Shown piece after piece: positions 52,301-62,389 of a stretch of 64,000 bases of DNA; position 1 is the stretch's first letter; each line of letters opens with the position of its first letter. The notes below the pieces were generated by a model. It was not told where the DNA came from. It did no database searches and saw nothing but the letters and a program-made list of their open reading frames with translations. Both the position numbers and the translations under genes were made by a program. The stretch spans positions 11,984,001-12,048,000 of the forward strand of contig NC_059393.1 of assembly GCF_019703515.2 (NCBI RefSeq). The letters run 5' to 3'. The DNA comes from Myxocyprinus asiaticus (lineage: Eukaryota; Chordata; Actinopteri; Cypriniformes; Catostomidae).

Positions 52301-55300
52301 GAAGCATATTTTAATATTACGCTAGGATTTCGAACAGTTCTGGAGAACACAGTGCTGTTTCAGAGAGGCAGTGGAGGAGCTACTATCAGCCTGGAACTGC
52401 AAGAGGGGTGCCTGCTTCTTGACTTTAGGAGTGACCATCAGCCAGATGCCACCAGCTGGACATTGACCCTGCCTCAGGAGGTATCTGATGGCGAGTGGCA
52501 CACAGTAGAGGCCGTGCTTGTTGAAGGTACCCTGGTGTTGAAACTTCTGGACCCCTGCCAGGACGGAGGTAACTGTGGTACAGCGACCCAAGTTGATATA
52601 GTCCCCCTTGAGCTGGAGTCGGCTCTACAAAACACCATTGTTGGAGGATTGGAGGAGAAAGGGGGATCTGGATCATTCATCGGGTGCATGAGGGACTTGT
52701 TGGTGGACTCACAGCTGATGGTGCCGGAGGACTGGTTGAGCAGCTCGGCGGTAAATGTCACACAAGGCTGCAGCCATTATGACCAATGTCTTTCTGGACC
52801 TTGTGAGAACCAGGGAGAGTGTGTTAACCTTTGGCAAGGTTACAGGTGCAAGTGTCTGCGACCGTATAAGGGGCGAAACTGTGATGAGGGTAAGGGCACT
52901 AGGAATAGACCTGCCATAACCTTACAAGATCTTAGGATGAGCCCTGGCAAGTTTCATCTCAGAATGTTTATTTTTGGGTGAACTATCCCTTTTAAATCCT
53001 GTATGTTTTCTCTTTCTCGAACAGAGTATGTAACAGCAAGATTTGGGCAGGGCAACTCTGCAAGCTATGCTGTTTTCACCATCAACGACACATCAGAATC
53101 AAATGCACTCTATCTCTCCATGTTCTTCCGCACACGGAAGGAGTCTGGTCTGTTGGTGCTGCTCACCAACAGCACGTGTAGATTCTTGCATCTATGGCTT
53201 GAAAAGGGTCAACTAAATGTTCAAGTCAACAACATGAAGATCATAACTGGTGAAAGTTTGGTTAATGATGGTGAGATCCATTTTGTCGGAATTAACATCG
53301 TGGAAGGTGTACTGATGCTGGAGTCGGATCGGGAGTTTAAATCAATGAATGTTCAACCTGTTTCCGTTCAGCTTGGGGATGAGGTCTATGTTGGTGGGCT
53401 GGGTGATGGACAAGATGCATCTGCCTTCGGTGGTTATTTTAAAGGGTGCTTGCAGGACGTGCAGCTCAATGAAAGGAAGCTCCAGTTTTTCATGTTCGGC
53501 ACCTCAGCAATGTCATACAACCCGGATCGTATGGTTGATGTTACCGCAGGATGCACCAGTGATGACTCTTGCTCTGTAAGTTACGATGTTACAGGAATGG
53601 TTCACCCAAAAATTTAAATTCTGTCATGATGGCTTTTTGTCTTCCGTGGAACACAAAACGAGATGTGAGGCTGAATTACAGAATTTTTTATTTTAGGGTG
53701 AACTATCTCTTTAAATGCCATGAGCTCTCTGCTTCAACAGGTTAATGATTAGGTTAAACTAGACCTGGCAGCTAGGTGGGCAAAAGCTGTTTATCTCATT
53801 TGATTTGTTATGCTCCCTGGCCTGGATGAATAAAAACATTGATGATCTTACTGTTACTACAGCCTTTCATACCTTTGGTAAATGTTTTTAATACAACTTT
53901 ATATTCATTGGATACGTTTCATGCCAATTTTGTATCTTTAAATCTTGTATCTCTTTCCTCTACAGAAAAACCCTTGCCAAAATGAAGGCATGTGTTTCTC
54001 TTTATGGGATGACTTTACATGCAACTGCCCTCCTAACACAGCAGGGCGGCGCTGTGAGGAGGTGAGGTGGTGTGAACTCTCTCCATGTCCACCACAAGCT
54101 GCATGCAAGACCCTTGACCAAGGCTATGAATGTGAGTATCTTAGAACATCTGACCATAGGCCATCTGTAAGATATATAAAACATGAGACTAAAGCCAAGT
54201 GCACACACTGTGATTTTTACAGTCCTTAATGACTGTTGCTTGTCACGCTGTGCAATATGATCCTAGTGAAATCTTGGGTGAAAGCCATGGCACACTGTGC
54301 AACATTATGTCAGACTGTACGATACATATTGTAGAAAAGACTTTGGTCCCAGTCGACCCAATTAGAAGCACTGACTATATCTGACAAGTTTTATCTCGTC
54401 TGGCTGTTGTAGGAGCAGTCACACTGTATGACACAGAACACATTTCTGACACTCCTAAAAGTTTCATTGCAAAGGCAATTAATCGGCGTTCTGTGAACAT
54501 GTCACACTAAGCGATTAAAGGCTGATGATTTGTCTCAGATGGTAAAATCATGGCCAAATTCATACAGTGCAAATGCAGCTACAGGACAGCAAAAATAAAG
54601 GGTTATTATATATGAAGGAATTATTTTGGCTTCATCTGTTAAACATGATCAGAAGTATTCAGCTGTTTTGGTGCAACCTACAGCTTCTGTTTTCTTTTTA
54701 ACAGATTGGCTATCAATCAATGTGTCAACACTGTCAAATGAAAGACAATTTGTCATATTTATTATCAATGTCGACAATTTCAAATTGTAGCATTCACTTT
54801 GGTAAACTAATCAGGATTAAATGCAGGATGATTTCAAACTGATTGCCAGCTCCATGAATTGAACCCTCACCATTAAAATTAGGAAAATGTATATTATATT
54901 ATATAATATTATTAAGAAAATATAAAAAATCCCAAGACAATGTTTATGCAAGGACTCATTTTTGGTGATGCTTTAGACATATGCATTGACCTTAATCATG
55001 CCATACTGAGCCTGGTTCACAGCCTAAATTATTACATTTTATTAAATTAATTACATTATCAGAGACTGTGTTGCTCTTGCCTCATCATTTAATTTTAATC
55101 TCACAATATGTCTACAGTGTTTAGATCTTCGGGGGCAGATTTGTTTATGGTAGGATTAGTCTGCATTGGTTTAAGTACAATTTACATCCATCTGTCATGT
55201 CAGTTCGTTTGATTCAGTCTCAAGTCATAGTCTATGCTCAGAAAGAGCATCTTGCAGCATAATTTCACTTTAAGAGAAAGCACAAGGATGTATTTAATTA

Positions 55301-58300
55301 AGATGTCAGAAGAAGAAATGACTCGCCAAATTCAGGACAGAGGCTTCAGCTGTTAATCAAATAGTACAAAAGAGGATTAGTTTACATACCATTGTTAAAA
55401 TCTCTGAATTGACTTGAAGAGCATAGTTTTCTTTCCTGTGAAAATATATTTCCTATTGAAACTGGAAGTTGGGGTGGAACATATCAAATTTCGTGTCCCT
55501 TTTTAAAATAGCTAATAGCCTTTGGGTATGTGCTAGACAGACATCTTGCTGTCTAGATGCTCTATGTCTGGTTTTTGTCAGCATCTCGTGCAGGAGCACC
55601 ACTTTTAGATGCCATGTCAAGTTAAAATGAACTTCAGCTGTTAAAATCGCATCTTAAGGTATCTGTATTCTGTTCTATTTGTTGCACCACTACTTTCTTT
55701 TTTTAGAGCAAAAACACGTTCAGTCTGAAAAGCCACAAACTTCACTTTTGATTGCATGGGGTTGATTGCAACTTCAACAATTGTTGTAGAAATGTAATGT
55801 AAGCTATGTCTGCCTCTGTTTTGCACAGGCATTTCAAACGTGACTTTTCAGGACAACAGCACTCTAGTATACCGTGGGAACGGGCTGATCTCGCACCACC
55901 TAACCAGCATTGTTTTCAGCATCCGTACACGTAAACGCAATGCGGCGGTGTTACACGCGGAGAGTGGCCCTGACTTCATCACAGTGTCCATTCAGGATGG
56001 CTTTCTGGTCCTAGAGCTTCTCAGTGGATCTTCCTTCTCCTCATCATCACCTCTCTCACCCCTAACCCTATTCAGTCCAAGGCCAGTGGCTGATGGAGAG
56101 TGGCATGTTGTGGAGCTCCTAATGGCCAATCCTTGGGCTAACAGTTCCCAGTGGATCCTGGTTCCCCTAGACGAAAAGGACGAGCCAACAATGTCCAACT
56201 CCATGGCTGGAAACCTGGACTTTCTCCAAGAAGGCGTAGATATCCTCCTTGGAGGACTGGGCCCAGAGTCTGGCTGGAATCTGATTGGTTGTTTGAGTAA
56301 TGTTGAGATCGGTGGAATCGTGCTTCCATATTACGGTCCTGCTGAGGTGAGGTTTCCACGCTTGCAGGAAGAGATGTTCCATAAGATCTCTGAGGTACCT
56401 GTCCATACCGGATGTGCTGGTGAGGTGGTGTGTGAACCCAACCCTTGCCTACATGGGGGCATCTGTGAGGATCTTTTCAACATCTTCGACTGCTTCTGTC
56501 CGCCAGGCTGGGCTGGTGATCGCTGTGAGCTGAACACAGACACTTGTGCCTCCAACCCCTGTCACCACGGCTACTGCAGCATTCAGGGCCTTACATACAA
56601 CTGCACATGCCAGAGCGGCTACACCGGCACTAACTGCGAGGAGAAGGTGGATGTCTGTGCAGGGCACAAGTGTGCTAATGGAGGGACTTGCTTGCATGGC
56701 ATCAACAGCTATTCCTGCCTCTGCCCCGATAAGTTTACTGGGCCACATTGCACGTGAGTCTTAGAACAGTATTTCTACACGAAAGTGTTTAATGATTCCG
56801 GTCTCCAGTGTTGTCACTTGCATTGGCATATGTTCTTGCCGGATAATGTGATGTTTAGCGTATTAAATTAAACATAGTGCCAATACTTTACAGAATCACT
56901 ATAGCTGCTTTTCCACTATCGGGCCAGTGCGAGCCAGGGCCATAAACTGGTCAGCCGGGGCCAAAAACCTCGGACCACGAGCCGTGAGACCAAAATCGCT
57001 CTGCATTCCCACCACTGGGCAAAAAGCCCCGCAATGATCCGCTTTTAATATGCCACCCTGGTGCAAATGTCACACCCCCCACCCATTTCACAAGCCAAAA
57101 CAAACACGCGTGTTATCTATTTATCTAGAATATCAAGTTTATATTGTATGGAAACGTTAGCTAGCTAGCAAGATAATTTAACGTTGACAACTCATCGACT
57201 TTAACTGCCATGGTGTTCCGAGTGGTCTATCCACTAACAGCAGGACGATGTCCCAGCACACCGTCCATGATCTTGAACCATGGAAAGTTCTTCCTTTGGG
57301 CACCACTTTGCCCACTGTGCATCTTAACAGATTTGTAATGTGTCTGCAATTTGTTTTGCTGAGATGCAGGTGTGTGATGTCACACAAATATGTCAGCACC
57401 CAGATATGTACAAAGTTAGTGATAAGCATTCAGTTTTATTAAATGATATCAAACAATGAGTCAAAGTTCATACATTACAAGATATTAAACTTGTTTAACA
57501 AACGTTTGCAGAGACTGGTGTACAAAACGCAGTAAATTAAACTCTCTTTTGATGATCGTACACCTGTAGCACAAATGCTAGCGTAGCAGCACTGTTTATC
57601 ATTTGGGTTACTAGGAAACAGTCAAACCCCTGTTATGCTAACTGGAGTGTTGCAGTTTTGGTTGTTGAAACGTCATTTTCCAAGCATCTGGTAATGGAAT
57701 TCCTTTATGGTCAGAGTTCGGAGAATTCAAGTAGGAATATCCCACATCCGACTCGAATAAAATGCAGCATGAGTGTCTTGCTAAACTCCGCCTTTGAAAT
57801 TGACTGCGCCTCAGTCCCCAGTTGGCCTTCTTTGGCCCAATCGGCAGGCCAAAGGCCATTGGTCCCGATTAAGTCCCGAGGAGGCATGATTAAGCCCCAG
57901 AAGTGACAGTAGGAACGCAACTGGACTTGGCACCCCTTCATTTGGCCCGACAGTGGAAACGCGGCTAATGACTATCTTTTGACAGTGCCTCACCCGCCAA
58001 AGTTTAGGAGTGGGTAGATGACATGAAGCTATTGCCCAAGGTTAGTTACATTGATACCATTAACTACATTGAGATGTAATGGCAGCCAACAACTGCACAA
58101 GTTGAGCCTAAATTCATTTTTATTCCAACTAACACACCATTTTGATTCTCCATCTGGATCGCTCTTTTCAGCAGTTTTTAGATTGCTTCTAGTGGAGACG
58201 ATGACGACCGTAACCGTGATGAATGCGTTTTCATACAGAAATGTGTTGCATGGTCTTTGGAAAAGTGCTCTTTTGACTTAAGTTACCACTCAGTCTTAGC

Positions 58301-60384
58301 ACTTGCCATTTTATTTAGAAAATGTACAAATCTAGCTGACTGAGTATATTGGTTTAGGAGTTATTGTCTAATTTTAAGTTTAACCTACTTTGTCTGTTTG
58401 TGTGCATCCAAAGGCCTAATATGAGGCAATCCACATATATATCTAAAAGGAATAGTGTTTGTCCCTTCTGCACATCGAACCAAGCCAAGAAGAGACATTA
58501 CTTAGATATAAATCTGTTGTTGAAAAACCATCTCATGAAGCTACACTGTTCAAATAAAAGAGAATGCAAAACAGAAATTTAGTCTTTGTACAAGGAAACA
58601 CAATTCAATCCGCACTCAGTGATTCCTGTCAACCAAACAAAGCGACTTGAATGAACCAAGAACCCTAAGGGACTGGTTTGTTATAAAGGCAATGTAAATC
58701 ATATAATTGCTTTTATGGTGTTGTTTATGCTAGTATTACTGTGGTGATGTTGCCATACGTGTCATTTGAAATTGGTAATGGTAATAATAGTTTCTGCCGA
58801 GAGTGCCCATCCTCCAGTGGTTGCGTTAGGCCTTCAGGGTGGCATCTGAGGCAAGTCTGCAGCCATTTATCTCATAAACATGTTTTGTTGCCAGACTGCT
58901 TCATAGCACTTCTTTGAAACTGCCTTCCAGGCAGCCGGGAGACATAATATAGCATCTTTTCCCTACTGCAGAGTTGGAGAGATCTGTGGTGTAAAGTTTT
59001 GCTTTAAAAAAAAAAAAAAGTAAAAGAATTATGGTTTCTGTTTGTTTGTCCCTTTCCCACTTCCTCTGTCCCGCAACAGCATTCAGATTCAAGAGGCTCC
59101 ATGGTACGTGGTTGTCAGGACCATGTAAGTGCAGTTTTGCTTGTGACTCTTTCTTTGTCTGTCTGTCTTTAATTTCCTTTCTTCCTTTTTCTTTCTTTCA
59201 TTTCCTTTTACTTTTTCTTTCTTTTCCTTCCTTCCATCCTTCCTTCATTTTCTTTTTCTTTCTTTCAAACTTTCTTTCTTTTGAACTTTCATTCATTTTT
59301 TTTTTTTTAGTTTCACATTGTCTTTGTAGAATTAAATCGCTTACACTAAGCCATGTTTCCTTGCCTAAGACTCCTCGTTTGTCATATCCCAACACTTTGT
59401 CCATACAGAAAGATACCAGCGGGGGTCTTCATATTAGCTGTATGTTAATCCATATAAGGCGTCACTTTATTGTGTTCTCTTTGTCTTGTGGTCAGAGGTC
59501 CATTCACATGCTAATTTCATTATTCTGATCGTGGGCTAATCCTCTTTTGTGCTGGACAAAGAAGTGGGGGTGCAGATAGCAGCCTCTTACATGGCCCTCA
59601 AGAGGAGAGGATGGCTTCTTCATCATCTGTTTTGCTTCTTACTTTGCCCTCATCCTCCCCATCCACAGAGTCCCTAAGCTCCCGGTGTCCATCTGTGGTG
59701 ATGAACAGAGGAACTACACATGTTTCAATGGGGGGAATTGTTCTGAGACCTACATGATGTGTGACTGCCTTCCCGGCTTTTCGGGTCACTGGTGATTATT
59801 CCTCTTCTTTCTTTTTTGCGCGTTCACAGAAATACATTTTAAAGAATTTCATTGTCATAATTCAGCTCTTGTTGTTAACCGGTTTCAGAATGCATAGAAT
59901 ATTCATGTTCAAAACTTAATATTAATAACAACCAATAAATGTAATATTAAATCAATAAGCTTCTAGAGGCCATGATTTTGTGAAAATACTTTATGCTATA
60001 TAGCTGTTGTATTGTGTATTTTAGCACAAATGGAACTGTATTGACCTGTCAGAACAATCCAGAAGTCTGTTTTAAAATTATTGTTATAATACGTGTACTG
60101 AAAAATGTTTTGCTATCCATTTATTTTTGTCACTAAGGTGTGAGCTAGACCTTGATGAATGCAAGTCCAATCCTTGCTTGAATGGTGGCTACTGCCAGAA
60201 CATGGTCAACAAGTTCCAATGTGTCTGCGAAATGACCTTCGCCGGCGAGACCTGCGAAGTCGACGTAAGCGACCTTTACTTTTACATGGCGTCTTTGTTT
60301 TGGCAAAACCTCTTCCAGTTTCTCTCCTACCTCATTCTGCGGATGGATGATGAGCCAGAGGTGGATTGGGGTGATAATGAATAA
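36044..60384 (+). CDS. crb1: Crumbs homolog 1 (CRB1), 11 exons seen; 3' end may lie outside the window
   Basis: Crumbs 1 is an apical polarity protein of photoreceptors and Mueller glia that maintains the outer limiting membrane; human CRB1 mutations cause retinal dystrophy. Exons by splice phase: 36044-36122, 43108-43704, 46820-47015, 47813-47952, 48059-48241, 51960-52889, 53025-53575, 53966-54131, 55829-56753, 59669-59791, 60138-60264. Together they encode a signal peptide, 19 EGF-like and 3 laminin-G modules in the CRB1 order (11 EGF, LamG, EGF, LamG, 2 EGF, LamG, 5 EGF), 1,339 residues. The frame continues through the last donor for 39 codons to TAA at 60382-60384, giving a 1,378-residue form. 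The transmembrane/FERM/PDZ-binding tail exon of the standard form was not found before 64000. Crb2 is the main alternative, but synteny with aspm supports crb1. Confidence 0.95.
36573..36667. repeat. Compound TATC/(TA)n/(CA)n microsatellite
   Basis: A TATC run passes into about 60 bases of TA and then ACACACACACACA, in the first crb1 intron. Confidence 0.95.
38152..38213. repeat. (TA)n microsatellite
   Basis: About 60 bases of TA dinucleotide in crb1 intron 1. Confidence 0.95.
38620..38885. mobile_element. Small palindromic MITE
   Basis: ACTGCAAATTTTCCAC with TTTTCACATGCAAACGAGCT on the left returns inverted as AGCTCATTTGCATGTGAAAA and TTTACAGCAAATTTGAAGC on the right. About 260 bp, no coding content, crb1 intron 1. 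Confidence 0.6.
39329..40347. mobile_element. Palindromic element carrying a nested SINE
   Basis: The outer arms pair: GTTCCTGGTTCAATACAAGA with CAAGCTCAATCGACAG on the left, and TTGATTGAGCTTTACTGAAC with CTGGAATATTCC on the right. An inner pair, ACAATGGAAGTGAATGGGGC and GCCCCATTCACTTCCATTGT, extends the hairpin. The SINE at 39455-39889 interrupts the left arm. No coding capacity. Confidence 0.72.
39455..39889 (+). mobile_element. tRNA-derived SINE, copy 1
   Basis: The head GGGCCTGGGTAGCTCAGCGA has a tRNA-like A box and GAGTTCGA a B box. A body of about 330 bp follows and the tail is GGGCATTCCAAATTGCGGAG with A-rich sequence. This copy lost a few bases just after the B box. The family resembles HAmo-type cyprinid SINEs, but the name is a guess. 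Confidence 0.82.
41440..41680. other. Unassigned GC-richer block in crb1 intron 1
   Basis: A GC-richer patch (words such as GGCTGCCTCGCTCGCACGAG) with short antisense frames. I could not assign it to a gene or repeat family; a dispersed repeat is likeliest. Confidence 0.3.
43108..43704 (+). CDS. crb1: crb1 exon 2: EGF-like modules 1-5
   Basis: A 597-bp exon, phase 1 at both ends, GC-rich compared with its introns. It encodes five cysteine-rich modules with six-cysteine EGF spacing: [48 protein letters not shown] and [12 protein letters not shown] mark their starts. The fifth has the NECVS opening and CLCRPGYTG end seen in calcium-binding-type EGF modules. Antisense open frames here are compositional shadows. 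Confidence 0.95.
44780..45981. mobile_element. hAT-like element nested in the MITE
   Basis: The ends TAGAGTTCTGCACGG and GCTGATCTCTA are inverted (TAGAG-TC-GCA). Flanking 8-mers GTCTTCAA and GTCTTCAG agree at seven of eight positions. No transposase frame is seen. Its interior carries CCCGACC-rich words near both ends and a SINE at 45241-45604. Confidence 0.72.
45241..45604 (-). mobile_element. tRNA-derived SINE, copy 2 (head missing)
   Basis: The same SINE family as at 39455, in reverse: it starts with TTTCTCCCAATTTGGAATGC and ends at GGCTGGAGTCACTCAACATG. The tRNA-like head is absent. Confidence 0.8.
46820..48241 (+). CDS. crb1: crb1 exons 3-5: EGF-like modules 6-9
   Basis: Exons 46820-47015, 47813-47952 and 48059-48241. 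Calcium-binding EGF modules open [15 protein letters not shown] and [15 protein letters not shown]; the second is split by an intron after VDEIN and resumes [15 protein letters not shown]. Module 8 ([14 protein letters not shown]) crosses into exon 5, and module 9 ([14 protein letters not shown]) carries a long insertion between its cysteines, as CRB1 does at this place. Splice phases are 1-2, 2-1 and 1-1. Confidence 0.93.
49087..50300. mobile_element. Probable non-autonomous DNA element with GCGCTA-type ends
   Basis: The left part reads GGGCCCTATTATAAGAGCGC followed by TAGCGTTAAGCGCAGC. The right part has TTGCGCTTTGCGCTGGCACG and TTTGAACTTTGCGCTAAG in inverted relation. It is in crb1 intron 5. 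Boundaries and family are uncertain. Confidence 0.4.
50310..50470. repeat. Dispersed repeat shared with 33575-33730
   Basis: Text such as CTCTGCGCACAGTATGTGTG and CATCAGCACAGCCGGC matches CTCTGTGCACAATATGCCTG and CATCAGCACAGTCCGCGTG near 33607-33660, in the same order. A related, weaker copy is near 11700-11780. Unnamed family, no coding content. Confidence 0.6.
50914..51356 (+). mobile_element. tRNA-derived SINE, copy 3 (full length)
   Basis: The most complete copy: GGGCCTGGGTAGCTCAGCAA, a B-box-like GAGTTCAAATCC, the conserved body, and the tail GGGCATTCCAAATTGGGGAG with an A-rich end. It is in the crb1 intron before exon 6. Confidence 0.87.
51960..52889 (+). CDS. crb1: crb1 exon 6: EGF 10-11, laminin-G 1, EGF 12
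   Basis: A 930-bp exon, phase 1-1. EGF modules start [19 protein letters not shown] and [14 protein letters not shown] laminin-G module follows, with landmarks [54 protein letters not shown] and VNVTQGC. It ends in EGF 12 ([14 protein letters not shown]). Several N-x-S/T sites lie in this ectodomain. Antisense frames here are shadows. Confidence 0.95.
53025..53575 (+). CDS. crb1: crb1 exon 7: laminin-G 2
   Basis: A 551-bp exon opening [18 protein letters not shown] and ending [14 protein letters not shown]. Core laminin-G features are [17 protein letters not shown], the [15 protein letters not shown] loop and [16 protein letters not shown]. The preceding intron is only 135 bp and the next begins 18 bp before a foldback MITE remnant. 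Confidence 0.94.
53594..53714. mobile_element. Mini foldback element beside crb1 exon 7
   Basis: GGAATGGTTCACCCAAAAAT at the start and GGGTGAACTATCTCTTTAAA at the end form inverted ends only about 120 bp apart. It begins 18 bp after the exon 7 donor. Confidence 0.65.
53966..54131 (+). CDS. crb1: crb1 exon 8: EGF-like modules 13-14
   Basis: A 166-bp exon in phase 0-1. [19 protein letters not shown] and [16 protein letters not shown] give EGF 13; [20 protein letters not shown] opens a shortened EGF 14 whose final cysteine codon is split by the splice (T then GC). It joins in frame to ISNVTFQDN at 55829. Confidence 0.93.
54230..55800. other. crb1 intron 8, no coding feature recognised
   Basis: AT-rich intron sequence. 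Near 55520-55630 there is text related to 11420-11540 (TGTGCTAGACAGACATCTTG), a dispersed repeat. No exon candidate was found. Confidence 0.4.
55829..56753 (+). CDS. crb1: crb1 exon 9: laminin-G 3 and EGF 15-17
   Basis: A 925-bp exon. Laminin-G 3 runs from [18 protein letters not shown] through [35 protein letters not shown] and [16 protein letters not shown]. Three EGF modules follow: [29 protein letters not shown] and [15 protein letters not shown] short Ser/Pro-rich insertion ([16 protein letters not shown]) loosens one laminin-G loop. The exon ends in phase 2. Confidence 0.95.
56902..57966. mobile_element. DNA transposon remnant with GCTGCTTTTCCAC ends
   Basis: The ends are inverted copies: GCTGCTTTTCCACTATCGGG and GGCCCGACAGTGGAAACGCG. 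Short repeats such as GGTCCCGATTAAGTCCCGAG lie inside. About 1.06 kb without an intact transposase; possibly PIF/Harbinger-related, but that is a guess. It sits in crb1 intron 9. Confidence 0.6.
59150..59310. repeat. Polypyrimidine (TTTC/TTCC)n tract
   Basis: About 160 bases almost wholly C and T on the plus strand. It produces a Phe/Ser/Leu-rich frame (59031-59528) that is not a real gene. Confidence 0.9.
59669..59791 (+). CDS. crb1: crb1 exon 10: EGF-like module 18
   Basis: A 123-bp exon between a CATCCACAG acceptor and a GTGATT donor, phase 2-2. It encodes [39 protein letters not shown] and H. In the genomic frame it would stop at TGA straight after the donor, so splicing is required; the joined codon TG+G gives W and continues CELDLDEC in the next exon, as expected for CRB1. 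Confidence 0.9.
60138..60384 (+). CDS. crb1: crb1 exon 11: EGF 19 plus alternative C-terminus by donor read-through
   Basis: Bases 60138-60264 encode EGF 19 ([20 protein letters not shown] to CEVD), ending at a GTAAGC donor in phase 0. If the donor is not used, the frame runs on for 39 residues: [39 protein letters not shown], then TAA. From memory, an alternative human CRB1 form of 1,376 residues ends in a very similar hydrophobic-then-acidic tail (not checked). The read-through form here is 1,378 residues. The spliced form would continue to a transmembrane exon not seen in the window. Confidence 0.88.
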
Positions 60385-60770
60385 AAGGGTGGGTGTGGTT
60401 GGGAAGTATGGCTAAGAAACGGGCTGGTGTACCTGCTTTCCACATCTGTCTATGGAACAACTTAGTCTCACAGAATGAACGTTACTATAACTACATCTTT
60501 GCCAACTGAGTTTTATGTGCCACGTTCTACATTTCGTCTCAGTTTCCTGGTGAAATGAACACTAGAGGCGCTACTACAACTTTGAGTTTTATTCACTTTC
60601 AAACAAATCATGACTACAATGGCTGATTATGACTTTTTAAACACTTATTTTTCACACTGTTAGTCACACACTGATATATTATGATTTAATAACGAATCAT
60701 TTGAAAAATGACACATTTTAATTCCTGTATTAAAGACACCTACATTTACACACTTATTCCATTCTGATTA
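60385..60770. other. Sequence after the crb1 read-through stop
   Basis: Either 3' UTR of the read-through transcript or the beginning of the next crb1 intron. No plus-strand AATAAA stands out apart from GAATAAAAGG overlapping the stop at 60379. Confidence 0.4.
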
Positions 60771-60773
60771 GCT

Positions 60774-60840
60774 TGCACGGTAGCTCAACTGATTAGAGTG
60801 TTGGCCTCTGGACTCTGACGACCGTGGATCAAAACCAGAC
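60774..60840 (+). pseudogene. tRNA-like relic
   Basis: GCACGGTAGCTCAACTGATT, then AGAGTGTTGGCCTCTGGAC and GACGACCGTGGATCAAAACC keep the A-box TAGCTCA..GATTAGAG pattern and tRNA-like arm spacing, but the B box GGATCAAAACC departs from GGTTCGAATCC. It is a tRNA pseudogene or the head of a worn SINE. Confidence 0.5.
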
Positions 60841-61969
60841 AAACATGCAAGCTGACACATGAGACAAAAGTGTCATAGAAGTGACATGAAATTACATGGT
60901 TGCTTTTGAAAATGTGCTTTTTATGTCGCATTTGCTTTTAGGACACTCTCGGTTAGGTTTATTTATTGGTTATGTGTAAGTATGTCTGTTTTGTCTTAGG
61001 TTCAAGTTTAAGGTTAGGCAGGTATATTTTACTCTCCATTTAATATTCATTTTAAAAACCTTGTCTGATTACGACACCATATCACTCGCTTTTGGCGCCC
61101 CCCATTGGACAAATCACTGGGAAACTGCAGCGAAACGTGTTATGATGTTTTGCAAAAATGTTGCCATGGTAACATTATTTTCATGAGATTAGCCGTTTAA
61201 TAGTACAATGGGGAACTGATTCAAAAATATTGGGCTGCTTCACAGTTCAAAACACCTTTATAACATTAGTATGTGCAATTGGCTAAGAACAACTGTGAAT
61301 GTAGACAGTCACATGTTTCTGCAGATTGTACTATCAATGGTAACTATACATTAACGCTATTGTTCTTACTTTAAAATAAGCTATTTCATACAATGTTTCA
61401 AAAGATACTCATTGTCATAAGAATGTACTGTACCTACGCACCTGATTTTTAAATCTGATTTATCTCAGGAATATTTTATGTATTCTGGATTCATAACACT
61501 CAATGTGCTTGTCATAGTCACTTTGATAGAAAAGCAATACAAAATGTGCTGTACTGAGAAAAAAAAAGTGCAATTACTCCAATATACTGCATTTTGTCTG
61601 GCCCTTTGATTAATCAAGCTAACCGCTCTGTGCCTTAAAATGACCGTCTTCATAAGTGAAAATGTTCCAGGCAGCACATTTATCAATGAAAACATGTTAC
61701 TGTTAGTGTTTTCAAATTATTCCTAATCCAAAGTTTCTGTTTTACTTATAATGGTGCAGTGGAGTGATTTCAGGGAAAATAATTTTAACATTAACATTTT
61801 ATGCAGTTATTGAATTTATTATATAAAAGTGTTAAACTTGAACTTTTCATAATTTCAAATTCTTCGTTTTGGAGTTTGTACATTTCATAAAATTACTGCT
61901 ACTAATAATAATTTTGAATTATTAAACATCAACTTCACAAAAGAGATTAAGTACATTTTCTTGCATTTT

Positions 61970-62389
61970 TAATTTTATCCTTTTTCTCCCCAATTTGGAA
62001 TGCCCAAATCCCACTACTTACTAAGTCCTCTTGGTGGCGCGGTTACTCACATCAGTCCGGGTGGCGGAGGACAAGTCTCAGTTGCCTCAATCCGTGCATC
62101 TTATCACGTGGCTCGTTGTGCATGACACCGCGGAGACTCACAGCATGTGGAGGCTCATGCTACTCTCCGCGATCCACGCACAACTTACCACGCGCCCCAC
62201 TGAGAGCGAGAACCCCTAATCGCGACCACGAGGAGGTTACCCCATGTGACTCTACCCTCCCTAGCAACCGGGCCAATTTGGTTGCTTAGGAGACCTGGCT
62301 GGAGTCACTCAGCACACAATGGATTTGAAATAGTGACTCCAGAGGTGGTAGTCAGTGTCAATACTTGTTGAAATACCCAGGCCCCCCAT
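61970..62389 (-). mobile_element. tRNA-derived SINE, copy 4
   Basis: Reverse-oriented copy of the 39455 family: it opens TTTTTCTCCCCAATTTGGAA and closes ATACCCAGGCCCCCC, the reverse of the tRNA-like head. It spans almost the whole unit, with small changes around the B box. Confidence 0.85.

Noticed and set aside
59031..59528. 165-residue Phe/Ser-rich frame
   Set aside because: It comes from a polypyrimidine tract in a crb1 intron, with no recognisable domain.
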